A stretch of 49,137 nt of DNA, taken from positions 1 through 49,137 of the forward strand of contig CADCNH010000021.1 of the NCBI GenBank assembly GCA_902802755.1. The letters run 5' to 3'. The notes below the pieces were generated by a model. It had not been told where the DNA came from and searched no databases. It saw only the letters and a list, made by a program, of their open reading frames with translations. Shown here piece by piece: positions 7,632-14,397 of the stretch. Position numbers and translations under genes: made by a program. Every line of letters begins with the position of its first letter. Position 1 is the stretch's first letter. Origin of the DNA: an uncultured Bacteroidota bacterium. GTDB taxonomy: Bacteria > Bacteroidota > Bacteroidia > Bacteroidales > WCHB1-69.

Positions 7632-7742
7632 TTATGTTAATAGCCAAGCGTAAATTACGGCTCCGAGGAGGCAAGGGATCAGGCCGATGAGCATGCCCCA
7701 GAGGAATTGCACGAAATGGTATTCTTCATATTGAAAATATTT
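7632..7742 (-). pseudogene. Start-less remnant of a small hydrophobic membrane protein
   Basis: A 36-codon open frame ends at TAA 7632. It reads KYFQYEEYHFVQFLWG and then MLIGLIPCLLGAVIYAWLLT, a convincing single membrane helix, but an in-frame TGA lies directly before the first Lys and there is no ATG upstream. Translation could begin only at GTG 7712, giving 26 aa. A -7 box is present upstream. It looks like a decayed or truncated membrane-peptide gene. Not recognised as a named family. Confidence 0.45.
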
Positions 7743-7758
7743 TCAAATGGCAAAAATA
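7731..7758 (-). promoter_or_regulatory. -7 box with adjacent 16-bp palindrome
   Basis: The minus strand carries TATTTTTG (7751-7758), fitting TAnnTTTG. Just downstream is the perfect palindrome TTGAAAATATTTTCAA (7731-7746), which would overlap the transcription start and could be a repressor site. Confidence 0.4.
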
Positions 7759-7775
7759 CGCAAAATATTCATGAG

Positions 7776-8582
7776 TCAGTAGTGCCGTAATTCTTCAGGA
7801 GCAAAGTTGAAGACGGAGATGTGGATGGCACTGCTGTCATCATCCAGGATGAACCACGGATTGCGGAGAGGGTGCGCCACGTTTCGAAGGAGGTGCATTT
7901 CGCGAGCGGGAGTGTTTCCTTCCACACATAAGACGGCCACCTTCCCGGACTTGGTGCGTGCCACGTCCACCACCAGCATGGCGTGGCCGTACTGATGGCC
8001 ATTTCGAGCCGGATAGACCAGTACATCTCCCGGCTGGACTTCCCGAACGAGGCGGGGAGTTGTTTCCTTGTACAGAGACGCTGTATTGCACATTCCATAT
8101 ACTCTTTTCAGATAACTCTCGAAAGCATTTCTGTCCTTACCACCCTGATACTGCATCTTTTGCCCGTTGACATCCGTAAAGCAAATATCCTTGAAGCGTC
8201 CCATCTTGTACAAATACTCGGCCCGGATTCTCATCGTCACGTCGGCACATTGCTCATAGTTGGAAAGCAACTTCATATCCACCACTGCTGCCGAAAGCCA
8301 TTGATAATTGGCATATCCACCTGTGTAAAGCTGTACTTTGCACCCTTGCGGTTTCAAGGGCAGGGAACGAAGATAGGCGGCATAGCTTTTGTCTTGCGCC
8401 TCAATTCTTTGGTAAGCGAAAGGCGTCGGAACTTCTCCGATATGTCGAGCGTCTCTCAGACTGCTGGTCCTTGATGAATAGGTCCACCATACCCAAATGC
8501 CACCTGTAGCCAGCAGGATGATGACAGCAATCATTACGGCAAGTTTCCAGCGAGTTTTCTTGTTCGGTGATTTTTCTTCCAT
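7776..8582 (-). CDS. DUF4846 family membrane-anchored protein
   Basis: About 268 aa from ATG 8582 (MEEKSPNKKTRWK), with one N-terminal membrane helix (about 16-36). The domain carries the DUF4846 pattern: AYLRSLPLKPQGCKVQLYTG (start of domain), NYEQCADVTMRIRAEYLYKMGR, and near the end QPGDVLVYPARNGHQYGHAMLVVDVA. The last part, with a Gly-His and a preceding Cys-rich stretch, recalls CHAP/NlpC-like folds, but no catalytic triad is certain. The function is unknown. ATG 8609 is rejected because it would lie in the promoter at 8607-8614. Confidence 0.8.
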   Translation of the reverse strand: MEEKSPNKKTRWKLAVMIAVIILLATGGIWVWWTYSSRTSSLRDARHIGEVPTPFAYQRIEAQDKSYAAYLRSLPLKPQGCKVQLYTGGYANYQWLSAAVVDMKLLSNYEQCADVTMRIRAEYLYKMGRFKDICFTDVNGQKMQYQGGKDRNAFESYLKRVYGMCNTASLYKETTPRLVREVQPGDVLVYPARNGHQYGHAMLVVDVARTKSGKVAVLCVEGNTPAREMHLLRNVAHPLRNPWFILDDDSSAIHISVFNFAPEELRHY

Positions 8583-8606
8583 AGGGGAGATTTGAGGTTT
8601 TAGGGG

Positions 8607-8661
8607 CAAGAGTATAAAAAAATCGGGTGGTGTTGGTGTTATGTTGCGTTAACGATGCAAC
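8607..8661 (-). promoter_or_regulatory. Promoter and operator-like motif of the DUF4846 gene
   Basis: The minus strand has TACTCTTG (8607-8614), one mismatch from TAnnTTTG. Further upstream, TGTTGC and GCAACA form an inverted repeat (8643-8661 region) containing TTAACGCAACAT, the 12-mer also found before the CAT-like gene. Confidence 0.4.
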
Positions 8662-8671
8662 ATACGGAATA

Positions 8672-9265
8672 TTAGTGGGATCTGCGGGTGAAAGACACCA
8701 ATTCGGGATTGGTGCCACCTTTTCCGTATTCGCTCACGAGAATGTAATGTTCGTCGCAAGCGATGCCGAAGCAGCGGTCGTTGCTGATTTCCACTTGCGT
8801 ACCCCAATAGCTGGCATTGTCATCGAGGAGTTTTACTTTATTGCCGCTGATGGTGTACTCCATGTTGATAAACGAGCCCTGAAGTACGAAGAGGTTTTTG
8901 ATTTTTGGTAAACCTTTGATGCCGAGTGCGTTGACCTCTTCAATAAGTTGTTGCTTGATGGGCGAGATGGCGGGTGGAAGCTGGTCGGTGGGCAGTTGCC
9001 AACGCTTAAGAGTCGGATAAAACTGGCGCAGCATCGACTTCAGTTCCTCCTGGGTGAGATTTTGGCCGGTGTTCTTGTTGTATTCGTCTACAAATTGGGC
9101 GCAGGATTCCACCATTCCCTCCATTGTTAGGTCGTCGGTGAAGGCGCCGTCTTTGTAGCAGTAGATGCAGTATTCTTCGTTCTTACTTCCGTCGGCATTG
9201 GTGCCGAGGATTTCATCGGTGAGCGGCATTCCGCAGCTTTGACAAAATTTCATTTCTTTTTCCAT
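8672..9265 (-). CDS. Zinc-ribbon domain protein
   Basis: About 197 aa from ATG 9265 (MEKEMKFCQSCGMPL). The N-terminus is a classic small zinc ribbon, CQSCGMPLTD ... EYCIYCYKDG, two CxxC pairs about 25 residues apart, known from the putative zinc-ribbon family. The next stretch (GMVESCAQFVDEYNKNTGQN to LPTDQLPP) is helical. The C-terminal third is beta-rich (INMEYTISGNKVKLLDDNASYWG ... SEYGKGG) and unassigned. ATG 9253 is an alternative start. It is cytoplasmic; the role is unknown. Similar ribbon domains often precede effector or methyltransferase-like domains. Confidence 0.75.
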   Translation of the reverse strand: MEKEMKFCQSCGMPLTDEILGTNADGSKNEEYCIYCYKDGAFTDDLTMEGMVESCAQFVDEYNKNTGQNLTQEELKSMLRQFYPTLKRWQLPTDQLPPAISPIKQQLIEEVNALGIKGLPKIKNLFVLQGSFINMEYTISGNKVKLLDDNASYWGTQVEISNDRCFGIACDEHYILVSEYGKGGTNPELVSFTRRSH

Positions 9266-9298
9266 ATTGATGATGTTTTTTTGTTTCTTGTTTCCTGT

Positions 9299-9367
9299 CC
9301 CCACACTGCGTTCCTTCGTTGCATGTGTGGGGCAAATTGCACTTCGTGCGTATTGTGCCTTCGGGAC
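9299..9367. repeat. REP-like palindromic element (partial copy)
   Basis: CCCCACAC (9299-9306) and GTGTGGGG (9325-9332) form a perfect inverted repeat. It is followed by GCACttcGTGC (9339-9349) and TATTGTGCCTTCGGGAC (9351-9367). The same building blocks occur in the composite element at 21972-22190, so this is probably a diverged or partial member. Confidence 0.55.
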
Positions 9368-9370
9368 TGC

Positions 9371-9931
9371 TCAAGGAAGTATATTATTACTATTGTTAGT
9401 TCCTGTTTCCAGTTCTCTTTCCAATTTCATCACTTTTACCGGTCGGTCGGAACCGACTTGGAGGTGGCTGCAGTAGTTGATTTTGCCGGTATCGCGGAAA
9501 CCGCATTTCTCCATCACGCGGCCTGAGGCGGGATTGTCGGGGAAGTAGTCGCTCCAAATGGTATGGAAGCCTTTTTCGTTGAAGCAGTAGTCAATCAGCA
9601 GGTGCAGTGCCTCGGTGCAGATGCCACGGTTCCAGTAAGGCTTCGCTATCCAGTAGCCTGCCTCCACGTCGTTCTCGCCAATGTTGATGTTGCTCTCGCC
9701 GTAGGCATAATAGCCGATACAGCCAATCGGTTCGCCCGTATCTTTCAACTCAATAGCCCAGATATGGTCGCTGTTGAACACAGTGCGGATAATCTCCAGA
9801 CTTTCTTCCACACTTTTGTGAGGAGGCCAGCCTGCGCGGGGACCCACCTCAGGTTCGGAGGCATATTTGTAAAGCGTCTCAGAATCGCTTTCGCACCAGG
9901 GACGCAACAGTATTCTTTCTGTTTCCAGCAT
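9371..9931 (-). CDS. GNAT N-acetyltransferase, RimJ/RimL type
   Basis: A 186-aa single-domain GNAT protein. It begins MLETERILLRPWCESDSETLYKY, the standard RimJ/RimL opening, then GCIGYYAYGE, then VEAGYWIAKPYWNRGICTEAL, which holds the acetyl-CoA pyrophosphate-binding loop (RG-x-x-x-EA), and NPASGRVMEKCGFR, the C-terminal signature. It transfers an acetyl group from acetyl-CoA to an amine, often the N-terminus of a protein; the target is unknown. It stands alone between the zinc-ribbon and ICMT-like genes with a REP-like element just downstream. Confidence 0.9.
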   Translation of the reverse strand: MLETERILLRPWCESDSETLYKYASEPEVGPRAGWPPHKSVEESLEIIRTVFNSDHIWAIELKDTGEPIGCIGYYAYGESNINIGENDVEAGYWIAKPYWNRGICTEALHLLIDYCFNEKGFHTIWSDYFPDNPASGRVMEKCGFRDTGKINYCSHLQVGSDRPVKVMKLERELETGTNNSNNILP

Positions 9932-9993
9932 TTAAGTTTTTTTAGACTGTAAAAATACGATTTTCCAATGGAATTAGTATTGAGTATGAAACA

Positions 9994-10473
9994 CTATAAC
10001 CTACGGGTTCGCCGGCAATATGCCTCGTACTCTTCTCCAAAATCCCGTCGGAGGCGCTGCTCTTCGCTAAAAACCTGTGTCATCATGATAGAGAAGAAAA
10101 GCACCAATACAAATAATGCCATAGGTTCCCACAACCATACAACAGCTCCGGCAAGGTAGATTAATGTGCCAGTGAGCATTGGGTTGCGGTTGAAACGGTA
10201 GGGGCCGTCGGTCATCAGATGTTTCGTGCGTGGTGCCACCTCATGGCCAAAGGCGTCCATCGGATTGCCCTTGCCGTGCTGTTTCATATAGATGATGGTC
10301 CAGATACTTAGTGACAATCCGCCGAGCATCAGTATGAAGGCTATAATGGCTCTTGCCGCACCGACAGGCCACAAAGCCGGTCTTCCTGACACCAGCCACA
10401 TGATGGTTGGTATTAATGCTACAAAGAGTAGTCCGCCTAGCAAATAGCCGATAATTTCCCGTAGTTTTTTCAT
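9994..10473 (-). CDS. Isoprenylcysteine-carboxyl-methyltransferase-like membrane protein
   Basis: A 159-aa protein with four or so membrane helices (about 7-27, 38-62, 101-115, 116-134). The cytoplasmic signature HLMTDGPYRFNRNPMLTG, followed by EEQRLRRDFGEEYEAYCRRTRR at the C-terminus, is that of the ICMT/PEMT-like family, which binds S-adenosylmethionine at the membrane. Bacterial substrates are mostly unknown. Eleven bases separate it from an upstream 43-aa membrane ORF on the same strand, so they are likely translated from one mRNA. It ends close to the GNAT gene start. Confidence 0.85.
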   Translation of the reverse strand: MKKLREIIGYLLGGLLFVALIPTIMWLVSGRPALWPVGAARAIIAFILMLGGLSLSIWTIIYMKQHGKGNPMDAFGHEVAPRTKHLMTDGPYRFNRNPMLTGTLIYLAGAVVWLWEPMALFVLVLFFSIMMTQVFSEEQRLRRDFGEEYEAYCRRTRRL

Positions 10474-10484
10474 GTTATTCAGGT

Positions 10485-10616
10485 TTAAATGATTCGTTTT
10501 GTCTTCCTAATACTTATCACTGCTGTTATGGTTTCCACCAGTCCGAACACGAAGTATAGGTTGCTTATGGCGTTGAAGCCCCAGACCCACCATTCGAGGA
10601 CAATCCAGAGCATCAT
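10485..10616 (-). CDS. 43-aa Trp-rich membrane peptide
   Basis: It starts with two ATGs (10616 and 10613), the first directly after an in-frame TGA, and ends at TAA 10485. The peptide runs LWIVLEWWVWGFNAISNLYF then VFGLVETITAVISIRKTKRII: four Trp, then a hydrophobic helix, then a positively charged tail, as in small single-pass membrane proteins. It lies 11 bases before the ICMT-like gene, on the same strand. A 75-aa ORF on the opposite strand covers the same bases but looks unlike a protein. The function is unknown; it may be a partner or leader peptide of the methyltransferase. Confidence 0.65.
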   Translation of the reverse strand: MMLWIVLEWWVWGFNAISNLYFVFGLVETITAVISIRKTKRII

Positions 10617-10693
10617 TCATTCTGATTCCATCAGTCCTGATAATTTGTCAACATTCAGAGAACTTGATGAGAGACTGGAAACGTTGAAAAAGT

Positions 10694-11338
10694 TTATTGA
10701 TAGTCCCGCAAATTGAGTTTGTTTCGGATGATGTCGGCAAGAAATTCTGTCACCTGCTCGGGACTCATACCTGTGATGTTAATGACAAGGTCGTAGTTGT
10801 GGGCATCGAGACGTGATTTGTCTGTGACGCTTTTGACAAAGGTGTCACGTCTGTTGTCAATATCTTTGATAACTTTCTCGGCTTCTTCTTTACTGAGATT
10901 TTGTTTGCGTGCGATACGGTCAATACGTGCGTCATCATCAGCGATGATGAGGATGTGCACCGCATTGGGTTCATTATGGAAGACATGGAAACCCGCACGG
11001 CCAATGATGATGCAACTTTCTTGTGCAGCCAGTTCTCGCAACAGTCGGGCTTCAGCATGATAGACACTTAGCGGTGTGGCTTCGGGGAGTGTATTGTTGG
11101 ATGATGATGAGCTGGCGGCACCAAACTGCTGGTAGAAACGGCAGAAATCATCCCACCAGGTGGTTCTTTGTGCCTTGATACGCTCGATATTCTCAACGGA
11201 CAAGTCAAATTGCTGGGCTACCCTGTCCAGTATTTTACGGCCGTATACTTTAACGCCGAGTTTTTTGCCAAGCAGCTGGGCAATCTCTCCGCCGCCGCTG
11301 CCACATTCTCTATTGATGGTGATGATGAAATTATTCAT
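10694..11338 (-). CDS. Cytidylate-kinase-like protein
   Basis: About 214 aa from ATG 11338 (MNNFIITINRECGSGGGEIAQ). The P-loop GSGGGEIA (about 14-21) and the pattern IIIGRAGFHVFHNEPNAVHILIIADDDARIDRIA are those of the 'cytidylate kinase-like' family, distinct from canonical Cmk. YGRKILDRVAQQ matches the acceptor side. A Ser-rich linker (SSSSSNN, about 77-83) is unusual. The family phosphorylates a nucleotide or an unknown small acceptor. The longer TTG start at 11347 is less likely. It lies 32 bases after the C10 protease gene. Confidence 0.8.
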   Translation of the reverse strand: MNNFIITINRECGSGGGEIAQLLGKKLGVKVYGRKILDRVAQQFDLSVENIERIKAQRTTWWDDFCRFYQQFGAASSSSSNNTLPEATPLSVYHAEARLLRELAAQESCIIIGRAGFHVFHNEPNAVHILIIADDDARIDRIARKQNLSKEEAEKVIKDIDNRRDTFVKSVTDKSRLDAHNYDLVINITGMSPEQVTEFLADIIRNKLNLRDYQ

Positions 11339-11370
11339 AAGTTTCAAGATTATTTTTTTTAGATTGATAT

Positions 11371-13437
11371 TTATTTTACTGCGATAATGCGGTGGGCAGA
11401 ATGTCCGTCGGCTTGCAGCAGATATATGCCGGAAGTGGGAAGTTGAAAATTGAAAGTGGAGAGTCTGCTGGTAGCCAGTTGGCGACCCAGCATGTCGTAA
11501 ATTCTAACTGTGGCTCTGTCGGGATTTTCCACGGTAAGGGAAAGGCCTTGCAGGCGGTAGGTCAAGTTGTCATTCTGTATCTCAGCGATGCCGACATTGT
11601 TTTCCATCACGGCACGGATTTGCCAGGTATAGTAGCCGCCAATGGGGTGATAAATGTCCCAGCCTTCAGGAAAATGATACCATGAGCCGTCGGGGTTGCC
11701 GCAATAACTGCTGGCAGCGATGGGAGCAGCTCCTACAGAGTTGCTGGTAAAACTGAGGGTAATCCATATTGACTGGTCGGGACCAAACTGTAGCACACTG
11801 TCGAGTGCTAACGTACGCCAGCCTTGTGCTCCGGTAAGTTGATAGGTCTTGGTATATACAGGTATGGCACCATCAAGGGTGGTCTCATTTTGATAGATGT
11901 TCAGCGTATGGTAGCCTTCGGTAAGGAAATTCAGCTGCACAGCTGAAAGTGGACGCCCTTGCCGCATGCTGGCGGGGATGCGGATGCCCCACTCGAAGGT
12001 ACCGCTCTCACTCCATGGCTGGTCCTCGATGTAATTGTCGTAGCAGTAGCCGATAGGGTCGCCAGTGATACGCTCGAAGATGGCTGTGTCGGTGTAGTCA
12101 TTGCCTACGGCAAGGAAGGAGAAGGGCACATTGCGTAAGCCAGAGGCCATGCCCACATAACGGCATCCTTCGGCAGCCTGAACCAGGACATTTACCGTGT
12201 CGTAAGGTTGATACACACCGCTACCAGTGACCGTGCCTAATGAGGGGGCGTTGCTGACAATGTTAATGGTTACTGCGCTGGTAGCTGGTTGGGTATGAGG
12301 ATATATCCCCATAATGGCTTCGGCAATACCATTGAAACAATAATAGGGAGCACCGCCTTCAGCGGGTGCCAATGAGTCGATGGTGTACCAACCGTCGCAG
12401 CGGCCACCCCAACCCCAGTTGACGTGATACAAGCCCATGTTATCGTAGCCATCAATAACGAAAGCATGTCCACCCCCGCGAGGTTGTACAGCACCATAAT
12501 GCACAGGGCGACCTGCATCCAGTTCGGCGTGCATCAGGACCTCCCATTCAGCTTCACTGTATGCATTTTTGTAGCGGCTGACAAGCAGAGGGTTGTATCT
12601 GAAATAGGTTTTATAGGCATTTTCTGCGCAGGCAAAATCGAAGCTTCCTGCAGAATAGCTGTATGCGGCACTGCCACCTGCGGAGGAGGGTCCATACATC
12701 ATATTCACCGCTACCCCGGCGTGGTACATCAAAGTGGCAACAGCATCTTTTTCCAGACTGCTGCAAGTGGGTTTCAGCGTGTCGGGCATCATATCCCAAT
12801 TGTAGTATGTCGAGCCGAAGTCGGCTCCGAGATTGCCGTATGGAGGCCAGTTGTAAATGTGTATGCCGTAGCCTACATCGGGCCAATGCCAGTAGCGCAT
12901 AATCTGGGCCATGGCTGTAGCTACACAACCCGTAACAGTGCGTTCTGAATAGGTGTTGTTATAGGGACAGTAAATGTTGTAAGGGTTGGACTGGTTCCAG
13001 ACGGAAGTCAACAGCGGGGCTACTGAGCCTTCTTTGTTGGAGAAAGGACCATTGCTCCAGCGTTGCCATTCTTCCGTTACTTTTGGGGCTGGATTTCTGT
13101 GTGCCTCAATTACAGAGGCAATTTCGAGGCGGTAACCGTCAATCCAGGCGGCTATATGGTCGGGCATGTTGTCTGTGTCGAAAGTGCCATTCGGCGAATA
13201 ACCTAATACTGGCCGTACACAATCGTCAGCAGCAATAAGGACAAAACCTTTGCCATCGGCACCGACAAAGAGATAACATTCGGTGAAGTGCTGCGGAGTG
13301 GCATCAACGACAGCTTTGTTCAGCACTTTGGTGGCGATACTGGCTACCGTGGATTTGTCAACAGGATTAGCCTCCATTCTTACCGCAGATAAGCTCAATA
13401 TTGAAATAAGGATAAAAAGGATAAAAATCTGTTTCAT
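11371..13437 (-). CDS. Secreted C10 cysteine protease (streptopain family) with T9SS sorting domain
   Basis: A 688-aa protein. Signal peptide (1-23), then a Spi-like inhibitory propeptide (to about 140), then the C10 catalytic domain. The catalytic Cys lies in TVTGCVATAMAQIM (about 168), the His in GGGHAFVIDGYD (about 325), with HVNWGWGGRCDGWY downstream. A jelly-roll-like region follows (SGTFEWGIRIP), and the end (IYDMLGRQLATSRLSTF ... GIYLLQADGHSAHRIIAVK) is a type A T9SS sorting domain. Relatives include interpain and streptopain, which cut host proteins. The gene follows the AraC regulator by 26 bases. A 7-bp repeat array lies inside its sorting-domain codons. Confidence 0.9.
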   Translation of the reverse strand: MKQIFILFILISILSLSAVRMEANPVDKSTVASIATKVLNKAVVDATPQHFTECYLFVGADGKGFVLIAADDCVRPVLGYSPNGTFDTDNMPDHIAAWIDGYRLEIASVIEAHRNPAPKVTEEWQRWSNGPFSNKEGSVAPLLTSVWNQSNPYNIYCPYNNTYSERTVTGCVATAMAQIMRYWHWPDVGYGIHIYNWPPYGNLGADFGSTYYNWDMMPDTLKPTCSSLEKDAVATLMYHAGVAVNMMYGPSSAGGSAAYSYSAGSFDFACAENAYKTYFRYNPLLVSRYKNAYSEAEWEVLMHAELDAGRPVHYGAVQPRGGGHAFVIDGYDNMGLYHVNWGWGGRCDGWYTIDSLAPAEGGAPYYCFNGIAEAIMGIYPHTQPATSAVTINIVSNAPSLGTVTGSGVYQPYDTVNVLVQAAEGCRYVGMASGLRNVPFSFLAVGNDYTDTAIFERITGDPIGYCYDNYIEDQPWSESGTFEWGIRIPASMRQGRPLSAVQLNFLTEGYHTLNIYQNETTLDGAIPVYTKTYQLTGAQGWRTLALDSVLQFGPDQSIWITLSFTSNSVGAAPIAASSYCGNPDGSWYHFPEGWDIYHPIGGYYTWQIRAVMENNVGIAEIQNDNLTYRLQGLSLTVENPDRATVRIYDMLGRQLATSRLSTFNFQLPTSGIYLLQADGHSAHRIIAVK
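11431..11465. repeat. 7-bp tandem array inside a T9SS sorting domain
   Basis: Five heptamers, GGAAGTG, GGAAGTT, GAAAATT, GAAAGTG and GAGAGTC, lie in the coding sequence of the C10 protease and encode the LSTFNFQLPTS stretch just before SGIYLL. It resembles the intergenic heptamer arrays elsewhere in the window. Confidence 0.6.
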
Positions 13438-13463
13438 ATTGTTTTGTTTATAGTTGAAAACGA

Positions 13464-14315
13464 CTATTTTTTTTCGCGAAATTCGGTGGGTGACATGCCA
13501 GTCTCACGGTGGAAATAGCGGCAGAAGCTGGCCTGTTCGTTGAAGCCCAGCATGTCGGCGATGGTCTGCACGTTGAGATCGTGCCGCATGTGCAGCAGCA
13601 TTTTGGCCTCCGCCACAATGTGGTTGTGTATCCAGTGTGCTGCGGTGTAACCCGTTTCTTGCTTTATGACGGCACTGAAATGTTTGGTTGACAAGCAGGC
13701 TTTCTCGGCATAGAAAGCCACATCGTGATGCTGGCGGAAGTGCAGTGCAAGGTCGTTGTGGAATTGTACGCTGACTCGCTTTTCGTCATTGTTTTCCTCC
13801 AGTTTGTTCTTTCGGTAGAAACTGAGTAAGCGAAGCAAAAATTCCAACAGACGTGATAACAGCATCCGGCGGTCGGGCATGTTGAGACGCACAATCTCGC
13901 GCATCCCGTCCACCACATTCACAATCATTTTGTATTCATGTTTGTCGAGTTTCACGCAGGGATGTAGCTCATAACGGTAGCGCATACGTTTTATGATTTG
14001 CAGCATGGGGTCGTTCAATACAGAAGCATCTACAATAATCAGCGTGGCAAGGTAATCATCGGTTTTACTCAGCTTTACAAGTCTGTGATTGGGAAAGATA
14101 ACGCCCACGGTATGTGCTTCTGAATAGTCAGTCATGTCATCATACATAAGATCTATGCGGCCTCTGTGTCCGATGCAAATTACATAATCGGACGATATGT
14201 ATGGCTCGCCGATAGTGGGCAATTCTCTCACATCGTCGAACACTACAATACATTCCTCTTTTATTTTCTGATTATAAAGAGTGATTGGGTGAGTGTATGG
14301 CTGCGTTTTTTTCAT
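13464..14315 (-). CDS. AraC family transcriptional regulator
   Basis: About 283 aa from ATG 14315 (MKKTQPYTHP). The N-terminal part (about 10-130) resembles a cupin-type sensing domain. The C-terminal 100 residues are the AraC double helix-turn-helix: FHNDLALHFRQHHDVAFYAEKACLSTKHFSAVI (first HTH) and LNVQTIADMLGFNEQASFCRYFHRETGMSPTEFREKK (second HTH and signature). It is 26 bases upstream of the C10 protease and probably co-transcribed with it, so it may control the protease. The -7 box ends only 4 bases before the ATG, suggesting a leaderless message. Confidence 0.9.
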   Translation of the reverse strand: MKKTQPYTHPITLYNQKIKEECIVVFDDVRELPTIGEPYISSDYVICIGHRGRIDLMYDDMTDYSEAHTVGVIFPNHRLVKLSKTDDYLATLIIVDASVLNDPMLQIIKRMRYRYELHPCVKLDKHEYKMIVNVVDGMREIVRLNMPDRRMLLSRLLEFLLRLLSFYRKNKLEENNDEKRVSVQFHNDLALHFRQHHDVAFYAEKACLSTKHFSAVIKQETGYTAAHWIHNHIVAEAKMLLHMRHDLNVQTIADMLGFNEQASFCRYFHRETGMSPTEFREKK

Positions 14316-14319
14316 AATG

Positions 14320-14327
14320 CAAAAATA
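14320..14327 (-). promoter_or_regulatory. -7 box immediately before the AraC gene start
   Basis: The minus strand reads TATTTTTG, a match to TAnnTTTG, only 4 bases before ATG 14315. Transcription would begin at or next to the start codon. Confidence 0.45.
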
Positions 14328-14328
14328 C

Positions 14329-14369
14329 AAAAAGCTCCGTAATGTTACTGCAACATTACAGAGCTTTTT
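14329..14369 (-). terminator. Hairpin terminator after the beta-helix protein gene
   Basis: AAAAAGCTC-C-GTAATGTT (14329-14346) pairs with AACATTAC-A-GAGCTTTTT (14352-14369), one mismatch, loop of 5. A/T runs on both flanks make it a good bidirectional terminator. It lies 28 bases after the stop at 14398 and just before the AraC promoter. Confidence 0.75.
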
Positions 14370-14397
14370 GATTATTTTTGGAAAACTTCAATGAAAA

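Noticed and set aside
10489..10716. 75-codon ORF on the + strand
   Set aside because: No protein-like composition, and it lies opposite a better 43-codon membrane ORF that is spaced like an operon partner.
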